Source of the DNA: Trichaptum fuscoviolaceum
Lineage: Eukaryota; Basidiomycota; Agaricomycetes; Hymenochaetales; Trichaptaceae
Assembly: GCA_910574455.1 (NCBI GenBank)
Contig: CAJSYZ010000008.1
Span: forward strand, 3,784,707-3,848,706
DNA: 64,000 bases
Direction of reading: 5' to 3'
Within the stretch, counting starts at the first letter, position 1; every line of letters starts with the position of its first letter. Position numbers and translations under genes: made by a program. The notes below the pieces were generated by a model. It did not search any database and was not told where the DNA came from. It worked only from the letters and a program-made list of their open reading frames with translations. Of this stretch, positions 35,717 to 45,566 are shown piece by piece.

Positions 35717-37502
35717 CTATCCATCACGGCACCCTCTATCCCACAAAACGCTTTGCTCCTTACCCACACCAACACCAACCAACTTGACAACGCAGGAAGA
35801 CACATATACCAAGTCCAATACTCTGTAGCCAACTGTTATCAATTCGACACATACAGTTTCACCAAGTATTGTGACGATACAGTTTGGTCCATCACAAGAA
35901 CTGCCAGTCTAAACGTCCAACCCGACTCTATCTTCTTCATCTACCACACCAACCCCAACGCATTCTTCTATCTAGAAGAGTTTCTCCCTGATCGAATCCG
36001 ACTAGTCCATATCTGTGGAAACGATTGCCGACTTCTTCGCATACACTACACACTACCACAATCGTGGCGGACACCCTATCACTTCCAGCCCTTGACGATC
36101 CCATCTACTCAACCAGAGACCTCATCCGAAACCGATTCCTCGCTTTTGCCGAAGAGTTCGACGACATCCTAAACCAAATCAGAACTATACTCGACGACCG
36201 GTATTACAACTACACCCAAACAGTTGGATACCTGCAGTACTCACGCGACAACCATCAACCTTGGATCTTCAAATACGGACTCCTCTGGAACCATACCCGA
36301 TTATTCATCCCTCGAGAAACTCACCTACGCCGATTCTTTATAAACTACGTCCATTTTGACAACCACGGAGAACAACTTCATCGCACTGAAGCTGAAACTG
36401 TTCGCTTTGTAAACCGACACTTCTGTTGGAATAGTATCAGTGAAGACGTCAACCACTACATCTATCAGTGTAGTTGTCAACACCACCAACCCACTCCGCA
36501 AAACATAGTTCACAACTATCTTGCACCACCGATTGACCCCCCGGAAGATTCACCCCACATTGCTAGTGTTACGGACTACACCCTTACAAACTACGATTCA
36601 GACAGTTACGGATATCAATCCGGAACCGATTAATCACCACGGCGAACAAAGGCAAACAGACGGCTCAAAACACAGCCTCATCTACTACAACAGGCAAAAC
36701 CAACAAAGAAACTACTTCGAAAACCACTGAAGAACCAATACCTACACAGACTACTGTTCCTCAGTATCCAGACGCTCCACCACCACATAATCGACTCTTT
36801 TTTGACACCGAAAAGAACTTCTTCTACTATAGGATTGGTAACAAAACTTATCGATCGTGGTCATACAATCAACTACTACAACGGTGGACCCCAATCGAAG
36901 CCAACTCTGCTGAAGAAGCTCGACAAAACTTCATCACTCATACCCCCAACTGGGAAGACCTTGCTCGTCGAAGTCTAGCAGGAGAGTTCAAACACATTCA
37001 ACCCCCACTACCACCGTTCCCAACCACTCTTATCTTCAACGAAGAAACACAATACTTTCATCTTCCCGACGCCAACGGAGAACCTACCGAAACCCCTTGG
37101 ATCTACAACCCAACTGCTGATTCTTGGGTAGTAGCTCATACACTCGGCCCAGAACTACGAGAAATATACGAAGGTCACACTCCAAATTGGAAAGAGCTTA
37201 GAGAAGAGTACTACCGCCGACACCCCAATCTACTACCACAACCACCACAAGAACCCCAACCAACTTCCACTTCCGACCCTCAACCCAGCAACTCCCATCA
37301 ATCTCGTTCAAACTCGCCCACTCACGGATCTATTGATCAAACCCTCTTCAGACGATCCTCCAGACGATCCTCTCAATCAGGCAGCTCCATTGCTCCAGAA
37401 ACTCCTACTCCCTCACGTCAAGCATCCATACTTCCCCCTATCCCACCGAAACCATATCTCTCTTACACCCGCCCTCACATCGAACCTCTATCCATTAGTA
37501 CT
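35717..37502 (+). pseudogene. retrotransposon leader region, coding in successive frames, with H2C2-like domain
   Basis: Between the 5' LTR and the gag ATG, three frames in succession look coding. Frame 2 is open from about 35717 to 36172, frame 1 from 36025 to 36633, and frame 0 from about 36640 straight into gag. Each switch is a -1 step, as two single-base deletions would produce. The frame-1 part reads like the zinc-binding N-terminus of an integrase: FKYGLLWNHTRLFIP, then HFDNH and YQCSC in the H-x3-H..C-x-C arrangement. The frame-0 part has Trp-containing repeats (THTPNWEDLAR, GHTPNWKELRE). I infer a long N-terminal extension of Gag or a separate accessory ORF that has decayed. Confidence 0.6.
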
Positions 37503-38888
37503 ATGGCTACCCAAACTGTCACGGAAACTACCCGCTCAATGTTCCGACCCCCACCTGGAGAAGAAAGTATCAGTACCTTTTTCCACTTAAGACACCTCCA
37601 AGGTCGAGGCAGAGGAGGCAGAGGAGGCAGAGGAGGCCGACAAAATCCTGCATGGAGAGGATGGGGATTTGGTGAACCACCCGCAGGAGATGAAGGAGGA
37701 GGAGGAGAAGGACCACCCGGAGGAAACCCGAATGACAACGGAGGAGGAGGAGGAGGAGACGATGAAGGAGGAGGAGGAGGCGGAGGAGCTGGAGGTGGAG
37801 GAGCAGCAGACAATAACAATCAAGGAGATGGACCTGCACACGATCGGCCCATAACCATGGCTAAAATTCAACCTTTCGACGGAACCCAAGAAGATGCAGA
37901 TCGCTTTTTACTCCAAGTCCAAATCCATTTACGAGCCAACCGTCACATCTATGACACAGATGAGCTATGCATCGAATTTGTGCTTGCCCATTGCAGTCTT
38001 CGCGGATCCCGACCATTCGCACAGCAATACATGGCCAGCGGACGTTTTGAAACCGACACATTTGCAGAATTCCTTGCAGAATTCCACCGCACTTTCATCA
38101 CATCCGAACTCACAATCAAGGCTACCATGGAACTCGCCAAGCTCAAACAGAAGGGATCTATTGAAGACTACATTCTCAAATTCAAAACACTCATCATGCA
38201 AGCTCGCATCACAGAATACCTTTCCCAACGCAATGCATTCTGGATGGGACTCAATGACAATCTTCGAATGAAACTACTTGCATGTAGTCCACAACCGACC
38301 AACATGGAAGATTGGTTTTCGCTTGCCACTCGACTGGACACCAATTACAAGATAGCTCGTTCAATGGAATCCCAATCCCACCAATCTTATTCCGGAGAGA
38401 ACCGCTTCAAACGACGACCTATGCGACAATACAATCGTCAAATTCGCGCCATTGCAAATGACACAAACGACACAAATGAATCACTGCCTTCCAATGACAA
38501 CGATGATATAGAAGAATTGGTCGACCTAGCCATCTACAGCTTCTTTATATCCCGACTTTCAACCGAAGAATTCCAACGTCATATGAAGGAAAACCTTTGC
38601 TTCAATTGTCATCAACCCGGACATCGCACTGCAAAGTGTCCCAAACCTCATCCCAAACGTACCTCAAAATCTCGATGGCCCAACTCCCGCACACCAAGGT
38701 CCAAAAATATGCGCCAATTAACTTCAGCCGATGATCAAAACGAATACTCTGAACCCGAGAACGAAGACCAAGATCAAGGCGAACTCTCAGCCGAAGATCG
38801 CGCCGCGCAGATTCAACAACTCCTTATTGGCCTTGATGATGATGCAGTCAACCAAGTCTTTGATCGAGTTGAAGAAGGAAATTTTTGA
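37503..38888 (+). CDS. gag: retrotransposon Gag
   Basis: 461 residues from ATG 37503; the frame stays open further upstream, so the true start may lie earlier. The N-terminus has a Gly-rich low-complexity stretch encoded by GGAGGA repeats (residues about 30-110). A capsid-like helical domain follows (MAKIQPFDGTQEDADRFLL, then FHRTFITSELTIKATMEL). A CCHC zinc knuckle CFNCHQPGHRTAKC lies near residue 363 and a basic then acidic tail ends the protein. The knuckle packages retroelement RNA. The stop overlaps a slippery heptamer feeding pol in the -1 frame. This is the only retrotransposon gene here without a visible break. Confidence 0.9.
   Translation: MATQTVTETTRSMFRPPPGEESISTFFHLRHLQGRGRGGRGGRGGRQNPAWRGWGFGEPPAGDEGGGGEGPPGGNPNDNGGGGGGDDEGGGGGGGAGGGGAADNNNQGDGPAHDRPITMAKIQPFDGTQEDADRFLLQVQIHLRANRHIYDTDELCIEFVLAHCSLRGSRPFAQQYMASGRFETDTFAEFLAEFHRTFITSELTIKATMELAKLKQKGSIEDYILKFKTLIMQARITEYLSQRNAFWMGLNDNLRMKLLACSPQPTNMEDWFSLATRLDTNYKIARSMESQSHQSYSGENRFKRRPMRQYNRQIRAIANDTNDTNESLPSNDNDDIEELVDLAIYSFFISRLSTEEFQRHMKENLCFNCHQPGHRTAKCPKPHPKRTSKSRWPNSRTPRSKNMRQLTSADDQNEYSEPENEDQDQGELSAEDRAAQIQQLLIGLDDDAVNQVFDRVEEGNF
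38879..38885 (+). promoter_or_regulatory. probable -1 ribosomal frameshift site (gag-pol)
   Basis: A AAT TTT followed at once by the gag stop TGA is an X XXY YYZ slippery heptamer. Slipping back one base moves reading into frame 2, which is the frame of the protease ORF. Confidence 0.65.
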
Positions 38889-39196
38889 ACAACGAAGAGC
38901 ACCCGCAGCCCTCTCTCTCGTTGAATATCAGGCTGCTCATCAACTCAATTAACGACAATCACGCCTTACGAATCCCAATCACGTTCCTATATAACCAGAA
39001 AACCCACAAAGCCACCGCCTTACTCGACACCGGAGCAGAAGGTCTATTCATTGACAAAACACTCGTAGAAAATCTCCAGATCAAAACTATCAAATTGCAA
39101 CAATCACTTCGACCACGCAATGTTGACGGAACATTCAACAATGCCGGACACATCACATCTTATGTCCCCCTTCATGTCAAACTCACTGCTGCCAGG
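38885..39196 (+). pseudogene. pol: retrotransposon Pol, protease part (interrupted)
   Basis: The -1 frame after gag encodes a retropepsin with the active-site ALLDTGAEGLFID near residue 55. It is cut after HVKLTAAR by the fold-back element at 39197. The continuation is at 42363 (TVKLGNAHYAMRF). Removing the 3158-bp element and one 8-bp duplication joins both parts in frame. Confidence 0.85.
39189..39196. repeat. 8-bp target duplication (left) of the fold-back element
   Basis: CTGCCAGG, matching CTGGCAGG at 42355-42362 with one mismatch. Confidence 0.65.
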
Positions 39197-39199
39197 TAG

Positions 39200-40516
39200 C
39201 TGATTGAATGAAGTACAGCGTTGCTGTAAACCATCCACTACATCAACACTCAGCAAATGCTGGCTGAAGCAGTGTAGGGTGAATCAGCCTTGCTGTACAT
39301 TGATTCAGGGGATGCAAACCTAGGGAATACTAGGCATACAATACCAATTGGGATTATAGCACTGGATAATAGAATAATGCATTGCATACCCACCGCTTTT
39401 TTAGGTTAATTATAGCATTCAGGCACTGTTGATTGATATCATGCTGTAATAAATCAGAATTTCATAATTTCCATCTATTTTGAGATATGAGGCACACCAG
39501 GGTCCAGGACCCTGAGGTCTGGCAGGTTCCAGGTCACTTGGTGCCGCTTTAGAGGAGGTCGTGGGAATAAATTTGAATTAGCCTTTGCAGATGCTACAGG
39601 CCTTCAAAAATAGCATGAAAATAGCCAATAAATCAGAAAATAATCCTGGGCAGTGCCGCTTCGCCCTAGCGTGGGAACTACGCTTTTGGGTGACCATATT
39701 AGGGTACCAGTATGTTCTGGGCCCCTCTGGACCCTTCCTAAAGCGGTAAAAATCATTATAAAATAGATAATTATATTCATTTGCACCTGCATATATGCAC
39801 ACTTCCCCTGGGCTTACTAGCAGCAAATAAAATGCACTAAAATCGGATTATATTAGTAGAAGTATATCAAACATGATCTGGATAGCTAAATATGGTAATA
39901 CTAGCTGGGAACATGTGTATAACATCAGATCATATTCTATTTTTAATACATAACATATGGGGCCCATTGCACCACATTGGGGTACCTCCGGAATACAAAT
40001 TTTGATGAGAATCCAATGGGACGTGCTAGAAGAGCTGAAACGGGCTTTCACGACGCTAAAATACGCTTTTTTCATATTGTTACAAATTATTCTTTTATTT
40101 AAATGTTAATTTTGTTACAGCACTTCTACTGCACGTAATGGCACGTATAGATAGCCGAAATGGTAGAGAATGAAGAGGGAAACAATAATATGGGCTTAGA
40201 ATAACTACGCGGCGGCTATATATAGCTGTAGCACACCAACTATTTTCAGAGTGCATGCAATTATTGTTTCTCTCTCATATACATATACACATGGTATTTA
40301 CGTGTGCTAATAGGTTTGAATAGCTCTCTATATATGCCTTTCACACCGTACAAGGTTTCGCGGCAATCTGAGTTCATTTGAAATTGATATAAGGCATACA
40401 CGTTTCGGAAAGATAGGTCAATTTTAATTTATTGGGAGGGTTATAGGTCAGGCACAGAGTGCCAAACATTCATTATGAGTATCCTAAACATAATCCAAGT
40501 ACATGTTTGAGATGTC
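39200..40516 (+). repeat. left arm of palindrome
   Basis: Inverted copy of about 40613-42262 (less the MITE). Examples: the 20-mer start GATTGAATGAAGTACAGCG pairs with its complement near 42240-42262, and AACATAATCCAAGTACATG pairs near the centre. Confidence 0.85.
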
Positions 40517-40612
40517 ATAAGAAGGTGGAAGTCATATGCAACATGGTAGGATGAAATGCTATATGTAATATCAGAATGTACATGATATGTCAGAAACACA
40601 TATAACTTACAG

Positions 40613-42262
40613 TTTCCACCTGCATCCCAAACATGTACTTGGATTATGTTTAGGATACTCATAATGAATGTTTGGCACTCTGTGCCTGACCTATAACCCT
40701 CCCAATAAATTAAAATTGACCTATCTTTCCGAAACGTGTATGCCTTATATCAATTTCAAATGAACTCAGATTGCCGCGAAACCTTGTACGGTGTGAAAGG
40801 CATATATAGAGAGCTATTCAAACCTATTAGCACACGTAAATACCATGTGTATATGTATATGAGAGAGAAACAATAATTGCATGCACTCTGAAAATAGTTG
40901 GTGTGCTACAGCTATATATAGCCGCCGCGTAGTTATTCTAAGCCCATATTATTGTTTCCCTCTTCATTCTCTACCATTTCGGCTATCTATACGTGCCATT
41001 ACGTGCAGTAGAAGTGCTGTAACAAAATTAACATTTAAATAAAAGAATAATTTGTAACAATATGAAAAAAGCGTATTTTAGCGTCGTGAAAGCCCGTTTC
41101 AGCTCTTCTAGCACGTCCCATTGGATTCTCATCAAAATTTGTATTCCGGAGGTACCCCAATGTGGTGCAATGGGCCCCATATGTTATGTATTAAAAATAG
41201 AATATGATCTGATGTTATACACATGTTCCCAGCTAGTATTACCATATTTAGCTATCCAGATCATGTTTGATATACTTCTACTAATATAATCCGATTTTAG
41301 TGCATTTTATTTGCTGCTAGTAAGCCCAGGGGAAGTGTGCATATATGCAGGTGCAAATGAATATAATTATCTATTTTATAATGATTTTTACCGCTTTAGG
41401 AAGGGTCCAGAGGGGCCCAGAACATACTGGTACCCTAATATGGTCACCCAAAAGCGTAGTTCCCACGCTAGGGCGAAGCGGCACTGCCCAGGATTATTTT
41501 CTGATTTATTGGCTATTTTCATGCTATTTTTGAAGGCCTGTAGCATCTGCAAAGGCTAATTCAAATTTATTCCCACGACCTCCTCTAAAGCGGCACCAAG
41601 TGACCTGGAACCTGCCAGACCTCAGGGTCCTGGACCCTGGTGCAGTGTTGATAGCACACGTGAGGCCTCACATGAGCCCTCACAATTTGTGAGGCCTCAC
41701 AGTGATGCCTCACATGTGCTGTGAGGCCTCACATCTCGCTTACTCGCTAGACCAAAGTGGCAGGCAGATGCTTTTAGAATGTAAAGTTCTCACGACTACG
41801 GAATAAAGCTAATTGTGTATTGAAGTTACAAGACTTACAGTTTCCTTTGAAACCGGGTGGACCCACATAAGACCCTTAGCACACAGGGTCCAATGTGAGG
41901 CCTCACAGTGATTTGTGAGGCCTCACCGTGAGGGCTCACAATTGTGAGTTGTGAGGCCTCACAAACCGCTGTGTGCTATCAACACTGCCCTGGTGTGCCT
42001 CATATCTCAAAATAGATGGAAATTATGAAATTCTGATTTATTACAGCATGATATCAATCAACAGTGCCTGAATGCTATAATTAACCTAAAAAAGCGGTGG
42101 GTATACAAATGTATTATTCTATTATCCAGTGCTATAATCTCAATAGGTATTGCATGTCTAGTATTCCCTAGGTATGCTGAATTACCCTATACTGCTTCAG
42201 CCAGCATTTGCTGTAGATGATGCAGAGGATGGTTTACAGCAACGCTGTACTTCATTCAATCA
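40613..42262 (-). repeat. right arm of palindrome
   Basis: Inverted copy of 39200-40516, carrying the MITE at 41643-41987 that the left arm lacks. The MITE therefore came after the palindrome formed. Confidence 0.85.
41643..41987. mobile_element. hAT-type MITE, 345 bp
   Basis: Perfect 17-bp terminal inverted repeats (CAGTGTTGATAGCACAC) are flanked by identical 8-bp duplications CCCTGGTG at 41635-41642 and 41988-41995. The terminal CAGTG and 8-bp duplication are classic for hAT elements. There is no coding capacity. The other palindrome arm shows the empty site. The palindromic 12-mer GTGAGGCCTCAC occurs six times, three near each end. Confidence 0.93.
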
Positions 42263-42362
42263 GATGCTCTATATCATGCAGTGATTGCTGTAAGCTCATT
42301 CAATGAGTGTCTCCAGTACATTCAGCAAACACTGTATTTCATTCAATGAACTAACTGGCAGG

Positions 42363-43655
42363 ACTGTCAAACTTGGAAATGCCCACTATGCTATGCGATT
42401 CTATGTTACCACCCTTGGAAAAGAGAACTTCATTTTCGGACTACCATGGTTCAAGAAATATCAACCCAAAATCGACTGGGAAACTGGATCAATACAGCTC
42501 AATCGCGTTAATATCTCAACACAACTTGCGCAACAAGCTCGAAAAGGACTCCAACCCGCTAAACCACTTACTGCCTTGGTACCCCATCAATACCACCAAT
42601 TCCTATCCCTTTTTGACGAAGAAAAAGCACATCACTTTCCTCCAAGTCGCCCATATGACCATGCAATTGATCTCAAACCCGACTTCATTCCTAAACGACA
42701 TTCACCTTATCCACTCTCACTTCCGCAACAAGCTGCTCTCGATGCCTTCATCGATGAGAACCTCAAGAATGGATATATCAGACCTTCGAAGTCACCTATG
42801 GCATCCCCTCTCTTCTTCGTTGACAAGAAAGACGGTACCTTACGACCTGTTCAAGATTACCGTTACCTCAACAATGGAACCATCAAGAATGCGTACCCAT
42901 TACCACTTGTCCAGGATCTATTAGACAAGTTACATGGATCTCACTACTTCATCGCCCTAGATATCCGATGGGGATACAATAATATCCGCATCAAGGATGG
43001 AGATCAATGGAAAGCCGCATTTACCACTCAACGAGGACTTTTCGAACCAACAGTTATGTTTTTCGGCCTATGCAACTCACCTGCCACCTTTCAACACTTT
43101 ATGAATGATATTCTTGGCGAAGAAATCCTTCTAAATCATCTCTTGGTTTACATGGACGACATCCTCATACATGCCCCAACCTTACCGGAACTCATTTCTC
43201 GAGCACGACGTGCCTTCACTATCCTTGAAAAGAATGACCTCTACTTCAAGCCCACCAAATGCTTTTTCCATACGCAGAAACTACCCTATCTTGGACTCAT
43301 TATTACACCTAATCACATCCAAACCGACCCAACAAAAATCGAAGGAATCACTAAATGGCCAACTCCGACTACTGTCAAAGATATCCGTTCATTCACTGGA
43401 TTCACCAACTTCTACCGCCGTTTTATTCCACACTACGCCGAAATCACCAAACCCTTGGACAACCTCAAACGCAAAGATCAACCTTTCAAATGGACTGAAG
43501 TAGAACAAAAATCATTCGATGATCTCAAGGCCGCGTTCACTCAACATCCGTTACTTCTTATGCCCAATCCGCACAATCCCTTCTTCCTCGAAACTGACGC
43601 TTCCAAAGTTGCAACCGGAGCAGTCCTTCGACAACATGATGACAACGGTGTGTTC
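42363..43655 (+). pseudogene. pol: retrotransposon Pol, protease end and reverse transcriptase
   Basis: The frame continues from the interrupted protease (KENFIFGLPWFKKYQPKIDW) into a complete Ty3/Gypsy reverse transcriptase. Visible motifs are DKKDGTLRPVQDYRYLN, ALDIRWGYNNIRI, FGLCNSPATFQHFMNDIL and the catalytic YMDDIL. The connection and the start of RNase H follow (FLETDASKVATGAVL). Near 43650 a one-base deletion shifts the frame, so this frame ends at 43688 in an unrelated tail. Confidence 0.92.
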
Positions 43656-44333
43656 TCAAGCCAATCGGTTATATTTCGCAATCACTAAACTCCGCTGAAC
43701 GGAACTACGAGATCTATGATCGCGAACTATTAGCTATTATCCGTGCCCTCATCACTTGGAAACACTATCTCCTTGGATCCCCACACCCTGTTACACTTTG
43801 GTGTGATCATCGCAACCTTACCTACTGGCGAGAGGCCCGACGACTCTCACCCCGTCAAGCACGATGGCATCTGTTGCTCTCACAATTCGACCTTCATATC
43901 ACACATGTCCCCGGCAAACAAATGATTCAATCCGATCTTCTATCCCGCCGGGCGGACCATGTTAAACAGGGGGAGAATCTCAACGAATCATCGATTATGC
44001 TTCCGAAGGACCTATTCATTTCCACTCTTCAGGAACAGAAGGATCAAGAAAATTCTGAAGACGAAGAAGAAAGAGGAAGACTATGAATCTGATGACGACC
44101 TCCCAGACACAGATAGCCTCACAAAATCCATCAAAGAATCGATGAAGAAAGATGAATTCCTCACCAACACCATTGCCCAGCTAAAGAAGAAACTACCACC
44201 TGCCCGAACTGCCCTCAAAGACTGGTTTTTCGATGATGACGGCATCCTTTACTTCAAAAATCGCATCTATATCCCGGACAACCTTGAATTAAAGCGCACT
44301 ATTCTCCGACTTCACCATGATATACCAGTTTGA
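43656..44333 (+). pseudogene. pol: retrotransposon Pol, RNase H and integrase zinc-binding start
   Basis: After the frameshift, RNase H continues in frame 2 ([20 protein letters not shown], then [31 protein letters not shown]). A second, compensating shift near 44070 returns to frame 0 in an acidic linker. Next comes the start of the integrase zinc finger (FKNRIYIPDNLELKRTILRL), ending at a TGA at 44331-44333 inside the HHCC domain. Confidence 0.85.
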
Positions 44334-45566
44334 GCACACCCTGGCATATTTAACACCCTGGAACAGGTCCGAAGGACGTATTACTGGCCCAGGATGCAGA
44401 AGTTTGTATCCGACTATGTCCATGGATGCGCACTATGTCAACAAATGAAAGTCAATCACCATCCGACCGCTCCACCACTAATGCCTATCGCCGCCGACAA
44501 ACACTAGTTTCCATTCTCCCACGTCAATATGGACTTCATCACCGATTTACCAATGTCACATGGCTATGACACACTTCTATTAGTCATTGATCACGATTGC
44601 TCCAAAGCTATTGTCCTCATTCCATGCGAGAAGACAGTAGATGCAATTGAAACGGCACAACTATACTTCGACAATGTATATTGACGATTTGGACTTCCGA
44701 TACGCATTATATCCGACAGAGGACCCCAATTCGCTTCTAAAGCATTCCAAGAACTCTGCAAGATCATAGGAATCAAGTCGTCTATGTCCACCGCTTACCA
44801 CCCTCAAACCGATGGACAAGCCGAACGGACCAATCAAGAGATCGAAGTATACCTCCGGATCTATTGTACTGCGGAACCTGAGAACTGGTCTAGACACATT
44901 CCCAACATTGAATTCGCCCATAACAACCGTGCCCACGCTGTCACCAAGAGAACCCCTTTCTCGCTTCTCATGGGATACAACCCCATTCCACTACCCCTGA
45001 AATATCCGAAATCAAACGTCCCATCCGTATCACAACGACTTGCCAACCTCACAGTACATTGATCAGAAGCCTTAGCAGCTCATTCAGTCGCTGCTATGGT
45101 AATGAAAGAACGCACTTTCCGAAACTTCAAACCATTCAACAAAGGAGACAAAGTTTGGCTAGACTCAAAGAACCTTCGAATTCCCGGTTTATCGCAAAAG
45201 TTCAAGGAAAAACGCGATGGTCCCTTCAAGATCAAGAAAGTCTTATCTCCACTCGTCTATGAATTAGATCTCTCACGGACTAAATGGAAGATACACCCAG
45301 TATTCCACGCCGCGCTTCTCGTGAGATACACTGAGACGGAAGCATATGGACCACCCCACAGTAACCCCCCACCTGATCTAATCGAAGGACAAGAACAATT
45401 CGAAGTAGAAGCCATCCGAGCCCACCATGGGAATGGCACCAGGCGACAATATCTTATAAAATGGAAAGGTTACCCCACTTCTGGAAACTCATGGGAACCC
45501 GAGTCACATCTTCGGAATGCACAGACCATCCTCAAAACCTATAAAAGACTCCATCATCTCACTTGA
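44334..45566 (+). pseudogene. pol: retrotransposon integrase with chromodomain, several stops
   Basis: Frame 0 reads through the rest of the HHCC finger (CALCQQ), the DDE core (HVNMDFITDLP, IISDRGPQF, GQAERTNQEIE) and a C-terminal domain ending in a chromodomain (YLIKWKGYPTSGNSWEPE). The three catalytic acids are present. Further in-frame stops are at 44505 (TAG), 44682 (TGA) and 45060 (TGA). At all three a Trp fits, so a G-to-A change of TGG is likely. The chromodomain would direct insertion to marked chromatin in the chromovirus group. Confidence 0.88.

Larger units (their letters stand above)
39197..42354. mobile_element. fold-back (long palindromic) transposable element
   Basis: About 3.16 kb inserted in the protease gene. 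Two arms of about 1.3 kb (roughly 39200-40516 and 40613-42262) are near-perfect inverted copies around a spacer of about 100 bp centred near 40563; the right arm is lengthened by a MITE. The two largest frames in each arm (82 and 75 codons) are identical, so arm identity is very high. The ends TAGCTGATTGAATGAAGTAC and, in reverse complement, TTAGTTCATTGAATGAAATAC form short terminal repeats. About 90 bp of extra terminal-repeat copies lie at the right end. There is no transposase, so it must be moved in trans. The 8-bp duplication suggests a hAT-type enzyme. Confidence 0.8.

Noticed and set aside
39578..41559. Identical 82- and 75-codon frames in the palindrome arms
   Set aside because: They repeat only because the arms are inverted copies. 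No domain, and they are interrupted by stops around them, so they are not called as genes.
41660..41960. CRISPR-like array suggested by regularly repeated GTGAGGCCTCAC
   Set aside because: Spacing is irregular, orientation is palindromic and the repeats lie within a MITE in a eukaryote.
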